Shown in pieces: positions 49,432-60,182 of a DNA stretch of 64,000 nt (positions within the stretch are counted from its first letter, which is position 1; each line of letters opens with the position of its first letter). The translations under genes were made by a program, and so were the position numbers. The DNA is from Sorex araneus (lineage: Eukaryota > Chordata > Mammalia > Eulipotyphla > Soricidae), in assembly GCF_027595985.1 (NCBI RefSeq), contig NC_073305.1, forward strand, positions 30,069,939 to 30,133,938, read 5' to 3'. Under the pieces are notes generated by a model that saw nothing but the letters and a program-made list of their open reading frames with translations, searched no databases and was not told the origin of the DNA.

Positions 49432-50198
49432 GATTTCTTAGAAAGGGCTGACAAACATAAATATGACTCTCATAAGAAACAGTCTATTACAATCAAAGAA
49501 TAAATGATGGAAATTTAATACATGATATTCTACAACCAGTGATCAAGCATGAGGAAAAAGAAAGCTTTGGTTAGGAGATTTGGTACTTTTGGGTTGGGAG
49601 ATATTTCTGGCACTCAGTTGTATGGCAGGTTGGAAAGTCACTTTAAAATCAAGTTTGAAAAATTGGTAATGACTCTCTTTGTTTCTCCTCTTCTTTCTTT
49701 CTTCCAAATAGAAATAAATATTTCAGATTATTCCCAAATTACAACCTTCTCAATCCTATACTAACATGTTTTCACTAATGGGAAAGTTGTTTAAGTTACA
49801 TTCTCAAAAATGTAATGACTGGGAATACTAGTTGGCTAAGAGGAACCCTGATTTACATCTGTTTTTCTGGTACCATTGTTAATACCATCCACTTTACTTT
49901 CTATAGTGGCTGAGTTGGATAATAGACTCTGATTACTGGACAGAGCCACAGTAAATCTTATGAATATAGCATATGTAGAAAGCCAAGCACAGTTGATGGG
50001 ACACATATCACCACCAACTGGTATCTTGAGCAAAATTAGCTACCTTTTCAAAAGTTTCCTACATATCATATCTATCAAGATCATCGAACATTGCAAAGAC
50101 GATGCTCTTTAAGATGCCATAGTGGACGTTGAGAGAGTACCTATACACACATGCCTCTAAAAGATGGGGGGAAGTCTACTAAAAAAATTGTCTTTCAG
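49432..50198. other. No recognised feature
   Basis: Unique-looking spacer. Confidence 0.4.
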
Positions 50199-50360
50199 AT
50201 TGATAGTATAGCCAAGTGAACACTTGTCTTGCTTGTGCCTGATGAAGGTTTGATTCCCGGTACCATATATAGTCCCCTTAGCACCACCAGAAGTGATTCC
50301 TGAGCACAAAGCCAGGAGTAAGCACTAGACATAGCCAGGTGTGGCCCCCAAACAACCCAT
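50199..50360 (+). mobile_element. SINE-1
   Basis: Head cagattgatagtatagccaag, B box aaggtttgattcccgg, accatatatagtccccttag, 3' body ending catagccaggtgtggccccc. Confidence 0.87.
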
Positions 50361-50424
50361 ATCATCCACCATATCTATCTGCCTCAGTTGATACAAACAC
50401 ATCCCAATTAGAAACTCTCACAAA

Positions 50425-50575
50425 CTGGGGGAGAAGGCAACTGGAATAGAGAAGGAATCACTAAGTCAATAATTGTTGGAAGGATCATTCGGGATGGAAG
50501 ATGTGTGCTGACAGTAGATAAAGGACCAAACATGACAGCCTCTTAGTGTCTATATTGCAAACCATAATGCCCAAA

Positions 50576-50649
<74 letters not shown>

Positions 50650-50825
50650 ATCGGAAAAATTATCTGCCTTAGAGGCACGGTGAGGGTTGGGATGGTGGGG
50701 CATCTTGGGGACATTGGTGGTGAAAATGTGCACTGGTGGAGGGATGGGTGTTCGATCATTGTATGACTGAAAATCAAACATGAAAGCTTTGTAAGTCATT
50801 TCATAGTGATTCAATTAAAAAGAAA
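50425..50825 (+). mobile_element. L1 3'-terminal fragment containing a (GA)n expansion
   Basis: Starts near gggggagaaggcaactggaa and follows the 1.8-2.1 kb copy (gtagataaaggaccaaacat, ccataatgcccaaaag), then a GA microsatellite, then the shared terminus gtgcactggtggagggatgg, tgatcattgtatg.. and an A-rich tail. Confidence 0.87.
50576..50645. repeat. (GA)n microsatellite inside an L1 3'UTR
   Basis: About 33 GA units with one AA interruption, at the site where other copies have only gtagagagagag. Confidence 0.97.
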
Positions 50826-50954
50826 AGAAACACACAAAATATACACAATCATATACTTGATTTTATGTTAGGTGGTTTACAAAGATAATTGAAACAGGTA
50901 ACTTCTGTTTTCAGCTTGAATAAAAATAAGCGCTAATTTATTTGCTTCACTTAG

Positions 50955-50955
<1 letters not shown>

Positions 50956-50993
<38 letters not shown>
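50956..50993. repeat. (ATT)n microsatellite
   Basis: About 12-13 uninterrupted TTA/ATT units. Confidence 0.97.
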
Positions 50994-52269
50994 TACAGAG
51001 GAGAGAGCCAATAAGCAAACAGTCATTACATATTCTACATATTTTTGAAAGACAGGGCATCATCTCTAACCACAAAGTATTCTTTTGCAGAAAATGTAAA
51101 AGGAAATGTATTTGAGCAGACAAAGCAGCAGCTATTTTAAGCAAACCGAATGCACCAAGCAGACAGAAATAAAGCACTCTAGATTTTGAATGGAGCTATC
51201 TGTGGAAAATAGGCTACTATGAAAATTTAAAGAGAAATGATTTGAGGGATTATCTTCTTCCCCTCCCCAGTCTATTTTTACTACAGTTGTGTCCCACAGA
51301 CATGAAGGGATGTATGCAGAGAAACTTAATTAGATTTCTATTGCACTGGCGCCTCCCTATGGTCTTACCATTCATTGTCCTTGGAAAATTTTTCCCTGGG
51401 CTTTGTCACCAACTGGAGCAACATTCAAAAAATGACAAGCTAAATCCAGCTTCTCTCGGCACCCCCAACTGATTCCTTTCCTTCGAAAAATGAATGGCAA
51501 AGGGTAATGAGGCCAAGGATGAAAAGAACAACACAAAAGTCTTGCCCATGGCTGTTGGAATAAGAGAGGCTGAGACTCTGAAATTAAACCCAGCAGGCAG
51601 CAAGCATCCCAGGGTCGCCCAGCCAGCGCCAACACACCTAGTTCCTGAAGGCACATTTGTGCTTTATGCCTCTACATGCACAAAGGGAAGGGCTGAGAAC
51701 TTCAACTAGAAACTTGAGCGAAAACTGTCGTGCTGCTGTGCTGCTCCTCGGGCTTTCTCAGATCCTTTCAGGGTCATTGCCAATATCTTCCTCTTCTCTT
51801 AAATTGAAGGTAAGCCAGATTCACAATGCTTAAGTTTTAGGCCAAACAGTGTCGGACTACCTCCCCCAATTTGACAGTTACAAAGGGCAGTTGAAGCGTG
51901 AAATCTGTTTGAGTGGCGTGCCTTCCACGGAGATGTGGAAATTTATGGTAAAAGATAATGGGAATAGTGGAGTGTATCTGCACCTCAGCCAACCTCTGGG
52001 CCTAGATCATGCCTTGTCTCTGTGGTGGCTGAAGTAACTAATAAATTAACAACGGGCTAAAGGTTAGGTGACATGGGACACGATGAGCATCTTTAAATCA
52101 CTAGGACTACTAAAAAATCCAGTCTCAAGCAGCTCTGTGAGACTCCTTCCCTGACTCTTTTCTTTTAATCTCTTTCCTTTAAACATCTGGTAGTCACAAG
52201 AAAATAACTGTTGGAGCACAATTCACAGCAGCAGGACTGGCTCCAAAAATTTGTATGAGGGAAGTATAA
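50994..52269. other. Unique block, GC-richer than its surroundings (51.2-51.8 kb)
   Basis: No repeat recognised. 51240-51800 has a mixed, non-repetitive base composition and several overlapping short frames on both strands (51372-51656 minus, 51494-51709 plus) without motifs. It could hold a conserved non-coding element; that is a guess from texture only. Confidence 0.35.
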
Positions 52270-52350
52270 GCACAAAAGTGTATAAATCTGTAACTGTACC
52301 CTCACAGTGATTCTCTAATTAAAAATAAATAAATTAAAAAAAAATTTTTC
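52270..52350 (+). mobile_element. L1 3'-terminal scrap
   Basis: aaatctgtaactgtaccctc, acagtgattctctaatt and an A/T-rich tail match the shared L1 terminus. Confidence 0.7.
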
Positions 52351-52354
52351 TTCC

Positions 52355-53310
52355 TATCCCTTGGATTCAGAGTATAGGGAGAAGGATAGACAAAGAGAAA
52401 TTGCGGGTGGGCTTGGAGGTACAAGAAGACATAGGTGGGAAGCAATAGGGGGCACGAGACAAAGATATTTGGGAACATAAGTGCTATAAAGGAATAGTAT
52501 AGCTAAATATCCAAACCACAGAATCAACAGTACTGAAAAATGAGGCCCAAACAACAACCACCAAACTTAAAAATATGTGGCTTGGACGAGCCCCTCACCC
52601 ATGAGAATGAATCCGATGAAAAACTCAGGTATGCAGGTTTTGTGACTGAAATCTCCAGCCTTGCAAAGTCAGGAATGAGCAACCTTCCACCATCTCCCTG
52701 TTCTTCCAGGACCCTGGCACTTACTCCCATGAACTGCCTCTGTTGTTATATAAATTCATTAACAGCCATGATTCAGAGACTCACAAATAAATCTCAGAAG
52801 AGAGAAACAAGCTGCAAAGATGCCTCCTGGCTCCTAAGTCACCATACAGTTAAAAATTTAAATCCAGTCTATCACTTTATTTATAATTTTAGAATTCCTG
52901 GAACAACATCTCATACTTTATTCCACTGGTGTACAAAGAGTAGCCCACCACATTTGATGGAATATAAAGTAGATGGCAACTGATCTTGACCCAAATATAC
53001 ATATATATGCACACAAGGTTCAACCTGTAAAAACATGTTAGTAATCTCTTATACAAGAACTTAATGGCTTCAAGGTGAGATACAACAATTTTCAAACACT
53101 ATTCTCTACCGAATTTTTGGGGGATCATTTTAGCAGATTATTCATAACAATACAAAATAAATTAGTATCTTTCTTTGGAGAAGGCTGGGGAAAATTAGAA
53201 ATAATGGTGGTGAGAAAGTGTAATGGTGATTGGATTGGTGTTGGAATATTGAATGTAATAAATTATTGTGAACAACTTTATAAAAAATGTTTAAAAAATT
53301 TTAAAGATAA
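52355..53310 (+). mobile_element. L1 3'UTR with internal GC-rich module
   Basis: Starts like the 53.58 kb 3'UTR (attcagagtatagggagaag ... tagctaaatatccaaaccac), then switches at about 52630 into the gactgaaatctcc module (ending cagagactcacaaataaatc), then continues to a terminal unit (gattggattggtgttggaat, aaattattgtgaacaacttt). Same architecture as 16455-17365. Confidence 0.72.
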
Positions 53311-53314
53311 AGAT

Positions 53315-53566
53315 GCTTGCCAAGCATATATTACAGTAGCTAAGAGAGGAAATCAACCTCAGTGTCCAATTACAGCTAAATAGATTATAAAGATGTGGTA
53401 TATATACACAATGGACTACTACATTGCTTCAGTGAATGATAAAATCATGCAATTTGCTTCAATCTGGTTAGAACTAGAAGAACTGTTGTATAAAATAAGC
53501 CAGAAGGAGAAGGATAAACACTTATCTGTGGTATATAAAATAATTGGAAGAGGGAATATAACATAA
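53315..53566 (+). pseudogene. L1 ORF2 C-terminal remnant with in-frame stop
   Basis: A single reading frame gives AYITVAKRGNQPQCPITAK, then a stop (53381-53383) where other L1s have Trp, then IIKMWYIYTMDYYIASVNDK, QFASIWLELEELLYKISQKE and KDKHLSVVYKIIGRG to TAA at 53564. This is the last roughly 85 residues of the L1 endonuclease/RT protein. It follows a different L1 3' end directly, so the element is 5'-truncated. The Trp-to-stop change makes it a pseudogene whatever else happened. Confidence 0.87.
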
Positions 53567-54390
53567 TGAAGTGGGGGATGTCTAGATTACCCTTGACCTT
53601 AGAGTATATATGGAAGAGAAGGACAGAGAAGGAAATAAATTGAGGGGGGAAGGTAGATGAGACAGGGATGTAATGGTCAGTGGGTTAGGGGCCTCAGGTA
53701 TACCAGTGATATGGGAGAGTGGTATAGCTACATATCCAAAGCACAGAGCAGCAACACTAAAAATCTGAGAACAAAACTACAAACATTAAATTTTAAAATT
53801 TGCCTGTCAAGATGGCAGGGAGTTTGGATTGGGGATGTGATAAGAGGGGGTGAGAGGGAGCATGGGAACACTGGTGGAAGCAAATTGACCCTGATGGTGA
53901 GACTGGTTTTGGAATATTATATACCTAAGACTCATCTATGAATAACTTTGTACATTATGGCTCTTTAAATAAAACTAAATGTGCAAAAGAGAAATAGCTA
54001 TATATCCAAAGCATGACTCAACACTGAAAACATGAAATCTAAGCTGCAACCACTGAACTTTGCAATGTGCCTGTCAAGTTGGCAGATGGGGGTCAGGAGG
54101 AAACTTGGGAACAGTGGTGGAGGGAAGCTGACACTGGTGATGGGTTTGGCATTGAAATACTATATGCCTAAAACAGAACTATCAATAATTTTGTAAATCA
54201 TGGCTAATTAAGTAGAACAAAATTTTTAAAGGTGCCTGTTCAAGATGGTGGGTCGGGGTGGAGGTAACCTGGGTACACTGGTGGAAGGAAGTTGACACTG
54301 GAGATGGGACCAGAGCTGGAACACTGTATGTCAACAATTCAATTATGAATAACTTTAAATCATAGTGCTTTGATGAAATTTTAAAAAACT
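53567..54390 (+). mobile_element. L1 3'UTR with three tandem terminal units
   Basis: After ORF2, three successive units end in similar tails: unit 1 at 53726-53993, unit 2 at 53995-54230, and unit 3 at 54231-54390, which lacks the first part. Shared words are tagctacatatccaaagca (units 1 and 2), gcctgtcaagatggc (all three, slightly varied), actggtgga.g.a..ttgac, and gaataactttgtaca.tatg. Confidence 0.85.
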
Positions 54391-54552
54391 CTCCCTATAT
54401 CTTAGTTCATTTATAGATTTCCACAAAGCTTTGGAATTTGAACCTTTGTTAGTGCAAGAGACACACTACAATTCAACCAACTATTGGGAGTTTAATGTAT
54501 GTTCTGTTTAATACCACGAGATAATGAATTCCTACAGTTTGAAAAATAGCTG

Positions 54553-54718
54553 GGGGCTGGAGTGATAGCACAGCTGGTAGAGCGTTTGCCTTGCACTTGG
54601 CCAACCTGGGTTCGATTCCCAGCATCCCATATGGTCCCCCGAGCACTGCCAGGGGTAATTCCTGAGTGCATGAGCCAGGAATAACCCCTGTTCATCGCCG
54701 GGTGTGACACACACACAA
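54553..54718 (+). mobile_element. SINE-1 with TSD
   Basis: gggctggagtgatagcacag, B box gggttcgattccc, tail with CACACACA. Flanked by aaaaatagctg at 54542-54552 and 54719-54729, exact. Confidence 0.95.
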
Positions 54719-55259
54719 AAAAATAGCTGTAAGTCAAGCCAGTGCATGCAAGTCAAACCAATATAAATGGATAATGACCAACTGGTAAGACTGTGAACTC
54801 AGCTGGGAATTTGGAATCTTCATTATTACCATATTGAACTGGTTTAGAGCATTCTACCATCAAGACATTCTAAACTGTTACATTTGAAGTATCTACAGAT
54901 TCCTAAAGGAGAGTCATAATAGACATCTTAAACCAATTTCTCTTTAGAAGCAGCTGTCATAGTCAATAGACAAATGCAATGTTTTCTCTTATTGGTGAGA
55001 CAGTGATATACTGCTTCTGTGATATCAATCTACTGAGCTACCTTGTGAAATATTTGCTTCACTCCAAAGACCCCACCCATTACTGCACATAAGAAGGAAA
55101 TTGCCTTCAGATTGTGAGCAGAGACAATTCCAATTTATACAACAAGTTTTATACATCACAGTAATTTTCCCTGTGACATTTATCCTTTCAATTGAAAGTT
55201 CTTCAAAAGCAGTTTTCTTATTTCCCAATATGTCTTCCAAAACACCTCTAAACATCTTT

Positions 55260-55428
55260 TTTTCCCACTTTTTGGGTCACACCTGGTGGTGCTCAGGAGT
55301 TACTCCTGGCTCTGCACTCAGGAATTACCCCTGGCAGTGCCCAGGGGACCACATGGGATGCTGGGAATGGAACCCAGGTTGACAGCATGCAAGATAAACG
55401 CTCTACCCACTGTGCTATCACTCCAGCC
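55260..55428 (-). mobile_element. SINE-1, antisense, with TSD
   Basis: ttttgggtcacacctggtgg ... tatcactccagcc. Flanked by cctctaaacatcttt at 55245-55259 and 55429-55443, exact 15 bp. Confidence 0.95.
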
Positions 55429-55443
55429 CCTCTAAACATCTTT

Positions 55444-56412
55444 AAAAGCAGATATGTATACCACATGTTATTTGCATTTATCTTCACAAACTGGGTGTTT
55501 TGTTTTATTTTTTGTTTACCTTTAATTTAAATTGGGGGAGGGCAAAATTTAATACTCTCTTTGATAATCAGAAGGACAAAATCCTAATCTAATTCTGTCA
55601 GAGATGGGTGGGCTCTTGTGGAAGGCTAGTGTGTGGAAAACCCTTTCCTAAAACATCCCTGTGGAGTTAAACAATATAAATACAAAAGACCAACCAACCA
55701 TAAAGGAAGACTCACTAGTTCTCCTTCTGAACAGTACCTAAGCCCATCCCTTTAACCCATTTACTTGCACTGTGGCTTAGAAAAATTTCCAATGTTGCAT
55801 CCACTGGTCATAATATGAGAACAATAGGAATCTAGTAGCACTGTTGTTAACTATCATTTTTTTGCTTCTTAGTTGAACAAATAAGGGCGTGTGCTCCTCT
55901 GTAAGATTTAGCTAGTTTAAAAGGTACACAAATCAAAAAAAGATCCATTTCCTGCTGCATTGTAATTCACTTAAGAGATTGCCCACTCAGCACTTGAGTC
56001 TTCTTGGGTAGATTCAAGGGCATTAAAATGGCACCAAGAAACTTCACTAATCAAAGAAGACTTGTTTTAGATGAGCTCACTCTTCAGTTAGTAGCACATT
56101 AAAAGTCATAGCTACCCATAGAAGTTCTCCAACAGGCCGGAGAACATTTGCTCACCAATATTATTCCTATCTTTTATATGTGAACAACAATTCATCAATT
56201 TCCTATAAATACATGATTGATAATTGCTGTTCAGATGAGCAAAGACACTTTTTACTGAAAATAGAAAAGGATATAGATTGGTTTGTCTTGGTTTGACTTC
56301 ATCATTTTTGCTCTCTCTCTGGCAGAGTTAGGGGATGTCTGACTTGTGGGCCATATAAAGCCCAGGAAATCATGGAGTCTGGCCCTGTATGACAGACACA
56401 TATTGACATATA
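55444..56412. other. No recognised feature
   Basis: Unique-looking intronic DNA. Confidence 0.45.
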
Positions 56413-56456
56413 TGGAGATATAGATATACATATAGATAGATGATAGATAGATAGAT

Positions 56457-56531
<75 letters not shown>
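56413..56531. repeat. (GATA)n microsatellite
   Basis: About 20 uninterrupted ATAG units (56459-56530), preceded by imperfect units. Generates spurious Ile-Tyr-Leu-Ser frames on the minus strand. Confidence 0.97.
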
Positions 56532-56532
<1 letters not shown>

Positions 56533-56654
56533 AGTCGACCTGAGCAGAAAAGAGGTTCCCCAAACATATCCCATAGGCTTTAAGTCCAGTTTACTATAAG
56601 GAACTGAAAGGAAGAAAGTCTCACCATTTGTGTTTATCAGAATATGTAAAAAGG

Positions 56655-56738
56655 GAACTAGGAATGTAGCTCAGCAGTAGAGCACTTGCCTTGCATGCAT
56701 GTATGACTTCCTATGTTTAATCCTTGGTACTGTAAAAT
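56655..56738 (+). mobile_element. tRNA-Ala-like (ID-like) SINE or tRNA pseudogene
   Basis: ggaatgtagctcagcagtag and agcacttgccttgcatgca give an A box and a TGC-type anticodon arm; atgtttaatcct is a decayed B box. No SINE-1 body follows. Confidence 0.6.
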
Positions 56739-57403
56739 AATCACCATATATTCATTACATATAAATATGGACCTACATACAACCATTTCAGGGAGTAAAC
56801 TGTAACTATGTCCAATTTATAAGATAAAATATACTAAGTAATACCTTAGAGATTCATTTAGATAGGAAAAAATGAGTGTTTTATGGCTCTTTTAGAAAAT
56901 GTATGTAATCGGGGTGCTATATATTACTGTGTTCAGCTCCTAAAGAGATCTGGGAAAGAATAGTTCCACAGAAATACTGATGACAAACATTTGAATTTAC
57001 AGGGTCTTCAGCATATCAGGTATGTGGAGTCTAGATTCTACAGAAAAGTTGACAGATGATAAAGAGGGCTTCACCTCAGTGGCTAAATATTTAAACTTCA
57101 TGGAGTGGAAGATATTTGACTATAAATGACTCAAGAATACAAGATTAGAAGAAAAAACTGCCTATAAAATGATACTATAGACATAAAATTTCAACTGCCT
57201 GTGAGCTCCAGCTTTTAAAAAAAAATCTGTGGTTGGCAGAGCAAATTAAGTGGTGAGATGTTTACAAGGTTTAACAGAGATAAACTGGCAAAAGTTGAAG
57301 GTATAATTTCCCATCAGGCTTTTCTTAAAAGTGAGCCTTAACCCTAGAATGGAAAATAATTGCATGACACTGATATCTTTCTTTCTAAAAATAATAGTCT
57401 CTT
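56739..57403. other. No recognised feature
   Basis: AT-rich unique sequence. Confidence 0.4.
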
Positions 57404-57578
57404 GGGACCAGTGTGATAGTGTAGTAGGTAGGGCACTTGCATTGTATGTGGCTGATCTAAGTTTGATTTCTAGTACTATCTATGGTCCCCAGAGCAGCAC
57501 TGCCAAGAATGAGAAACCAGGAGTAAGCCCTGAGAAATTTTGGATGTAGTCCTCCAAACAAAACAAAACAGAACAAAA
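57404..57578 (+). mobile_element. SINE-1
   Basis: gggaccagtgtgatagtgta, agtttgatttctagtactat, ctatggtccccagagcagca, tail with AAAAC units. Confidence 0.85.
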
Positions 57579-58075
57579 GTATCTCATATGTTTGGGATAA
57601 AACTTAAAAAAATAGTAACTAATAAGACCATCAAATACAAAAATTAATTAAGTAAAAGGGTAGTTTTATTGAGAAAGCAAAAAGCTAATTATTTCAGTAT
57701 TACAGAATTTCTGGAGAGGATTTTCAGAATGAATAATATGGTTTGAGTTAGCTAGATATCTAGCTCAAATATGTTACTTTAACTCAAGGACTAACTGCAA
57801 TCTCACTGTGAATTACATTCTAACCATATTTGCCTTGTATATAATAGAAAACAATAATTATTGGCTCAATGATGAGTACTGAGTATATGTGATGATTACA
57901 TGATTTATTAAAGAACCTTGTGAAATAGCAACAATAAAAGAGGGTGTTTCTAATTGAGCTCTTGAAAGCAAATACCAATGCAAATAATTTCTACATAGCA
58001 AAATTTTGATGTAGAAGTCAAATATTTCTCTAATCCAGCACTAAAATAAATGTACGCGAAAATACGAGATGATTC
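57579..58075. other. No recognised feature
   Basis: AT-rich unique sequence. Confidence 0.4.
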
Positions 58076-58338
58076 ACTGTTTCACTATATCACTGTCATC
58101 CTGTTGTTCATTGATTTACTCAAGCAAGCACCAGTAACATCTCTATTCCTCCCAGCCCTGAGATTTTAGCAGCCTATCCTTACTCGTCAGTTCCCAACAA
58201 TTGGAGGCTCTTTCAGGGTCAGGGTAATGAGACCTATCACTACAATGTTTTTGGCATATCGAATGCACCACGGGTAGCTTGCCAGGCTCTGCCTGTGCGG
58301 GCGGGATACTCTTGTTAGCTTGCTGGGCTCTCTGAGAG
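58076..58338 (-). mobile_element. SINE-2, long subfamily, antisense
   Basis: Antisense CAGTG-type tail (cactgtttcactatatcact), caagcaagcaccagtaacat, then the same roughly 95-bp insert as at 15.4 kb (agccctgagattttagcagc ... agggtaatgagacctatcac), then ttggcatatcgaatgcacca and the ctctctgagagg end. Truncated before any 5' extension or tRNA head. Confidence 0.87.
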
Positions 58339-58356
58339 GTATATATATATAAGAGG

Positions 58357-58384
<28 letters not shown>
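58338..58384. repeat. (TA)n microsatellite
   Basis: Two TA runs split by aagagg, at the 5' border of the SINE-2 copy. Confidence 0.95.
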
Positions 58385-58387
<3 letters not shown>

Positions 58388-58396
58388 GTATATAAT

Positions 58397-58456
58397 GTAT
58401 TACTCTCTATGAATATGATGATTATTCATAAGATGATTATTAATAGAGAGTAATAC
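58397..58456. repeat. Perfect 14-bp inverted repeat next to (TA)n
   Basis: gtattactctctat (58397-58410) and its exact reverse complement atagagagtaatac (58443-58456), 32-nt AT-rich spacer. Confidence 0.95.
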
Positions 58457-59756
58457 AACGATTACTTGCATAAATATATTAAGCGAAAGAATAGGTAAAG
58501 ATCTTTAACTTAAGGCATTTCTTAAGTCCATCCAAAGAGCATCATCTCTTTTGTAGGATTGTTAAGCAAGACAGTACTGAGGATATTCTGTGGCTGTTAC
58601 TGTGTACAGTTATTGCAGAGATCATATACATTTACTGAGTAGTTTCAATATTATAGTTATTAATATGCCTATATGGTTGTGTATAGTCTCCAGATATAAA
58701 GTTCTCCCAGAGCAGTACGCAGTCTACTGGAAATGTTTCACAGCATTTAAATGAAGAAGTAAATAACCGCCCTGATAGAAAGTGATTATAATATGTACCA
58801 AATATTTATCTTTTCCTACTAAGAGTAAAAGGTAATTGGCTGTGTACCCAATATCATATATGTACATAAATATGTGTGTATGTGTGCATATGTATTCCAT
58901 AATGTGAGCCACTGCTACTTCACTGGTAGATTCCCATAAACCTTTTCATACATATAATATGTATATATACATATACTAAATGTGTATACACACATATACA
59001 CATACACATGCACACGAGTGAAGATCTCAGTTTCTTGGTCATCCATAGAGTCACTTTATCTAAGTCTGATGGCAGAGACCAAGAACTGTGAAGGAGACAC
59101 TCCTTTCAACTCAGGAGGTATCAGAAGGGAACAGTCCACATGCCTTGGTAGCATATATAACTAGATTTGGAGGTCATTTGTTATGTAGCAACAGCTAACT
59201 GGTACAGTATTCTAACCTTCTACCAAAATTGTGGGTCTTGCTAATCAGTGACAACTGTGACTCTGCTACTGCCTGCAGCTTCCTTCAGCATTTTAGTGGA
59301 GTTTAGTTAAAATTCCTGGCTGACCTTAGGACTAAAGCTGAGAACGTCTGATCTAAGCAGACTGACTTGCTCCTGATTCACTCAGCACCTTGTAAATGGG
59401 TTCACTTCTGCTTCTAAGATATAAAAGAGAGAGAAAGAAAAAAAAAGAGGCTTCCTAGATTCCCTCAAATCCCTCTTTAACTATGCTGTTTCAACAGAGT
59501 TGGAAACATAGGCAGGTTTCCTTTTAAATAGAGTCTTAAATTAACCTAGTCCTTTCTGACATTTAAAAATAAGCTGATGTAGGGAAGTAGGGAAGCAAAT
59601 GTAGCAATTACAAGCAAGCATAGCATGGATAGCAAATGTAGGAAAGAGAATAGATCTGAGACTAGATCATAAGAATCCTATAAGAGCCATAAGTGTTTTG
59701 GAAAATTGTAAAAGTAAATTAAAAATATCAAAGTGTAACCCATTAAAATATTTTTT
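58457..59756. other. Mostly unique, with TA/CA microsatellite patches
   Basis: Imperfect TG/TA/CA runs at 58855-58895 and 58950-59015. A short old-repeat-like phrase (catttgttatgtagcaacag at 59176) is too brief to classify. Confidence 0.45.
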
Positions 59757-59882
59757 CTGGGTTTTGGGCCACACTCAATGGTGCTCAGTGGTTACTCCTG
59801 GCTCTATGCTCGGGGATCATTCCTGGTAGGCATATGCAGTGCTAGGAGTCAAACATGTTGCTGTACTATCTCTCTAGACCCT
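59757..59882 (-). mobile_element. SINE-1, antisense, with internal deletion
   Basis: tgggccacactcaatggtgc, ggatcattcctggtaggcat, aggagtcaaacatgttgctg, head tctctctagaccc. The segment next to the B box is shortened. Confidence 0.82.
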
Positions 59883-60168
59883 CATATTTTTCCTGATTAT
59901 GGTGTATATCTTTGCTTGCAGACTTCTAGTCATGCACAGCCAAGGCTAATGCAATTCCATTAGTCAATTTTTGGAGAATAAATATTGGGCCATGAAAGAA
60001 TGCTTTTCTTTATTTTTTCTTATTATCTGCATTTTGCTTATTTCCCAGGGTTTAACCTTCCCCATACCGAAGTATATAAGCACAGGAAGTCCTATGTATA
60101 AGCACAGGACAAGGACCTAGAACTCGAAAGTACTCAAGTTTGTCTCATGATTAGTAAACAAGAGTCAC
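59883..60168. other. No recognised feature
   Basis: Spacer. Contains a short direct repeat of ataagcacagga about 24 bp apart (60076 and 60100). Confidence 0.45.
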
Positions 60169-60182
60169 AAAAAGAATTGTGA

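Noticed and set aside
56252-56574. Overlapping Ile-Tyr-Leu-Ser ORFs
   Set aside because: Translation of the GATA microsatellite in several frames.
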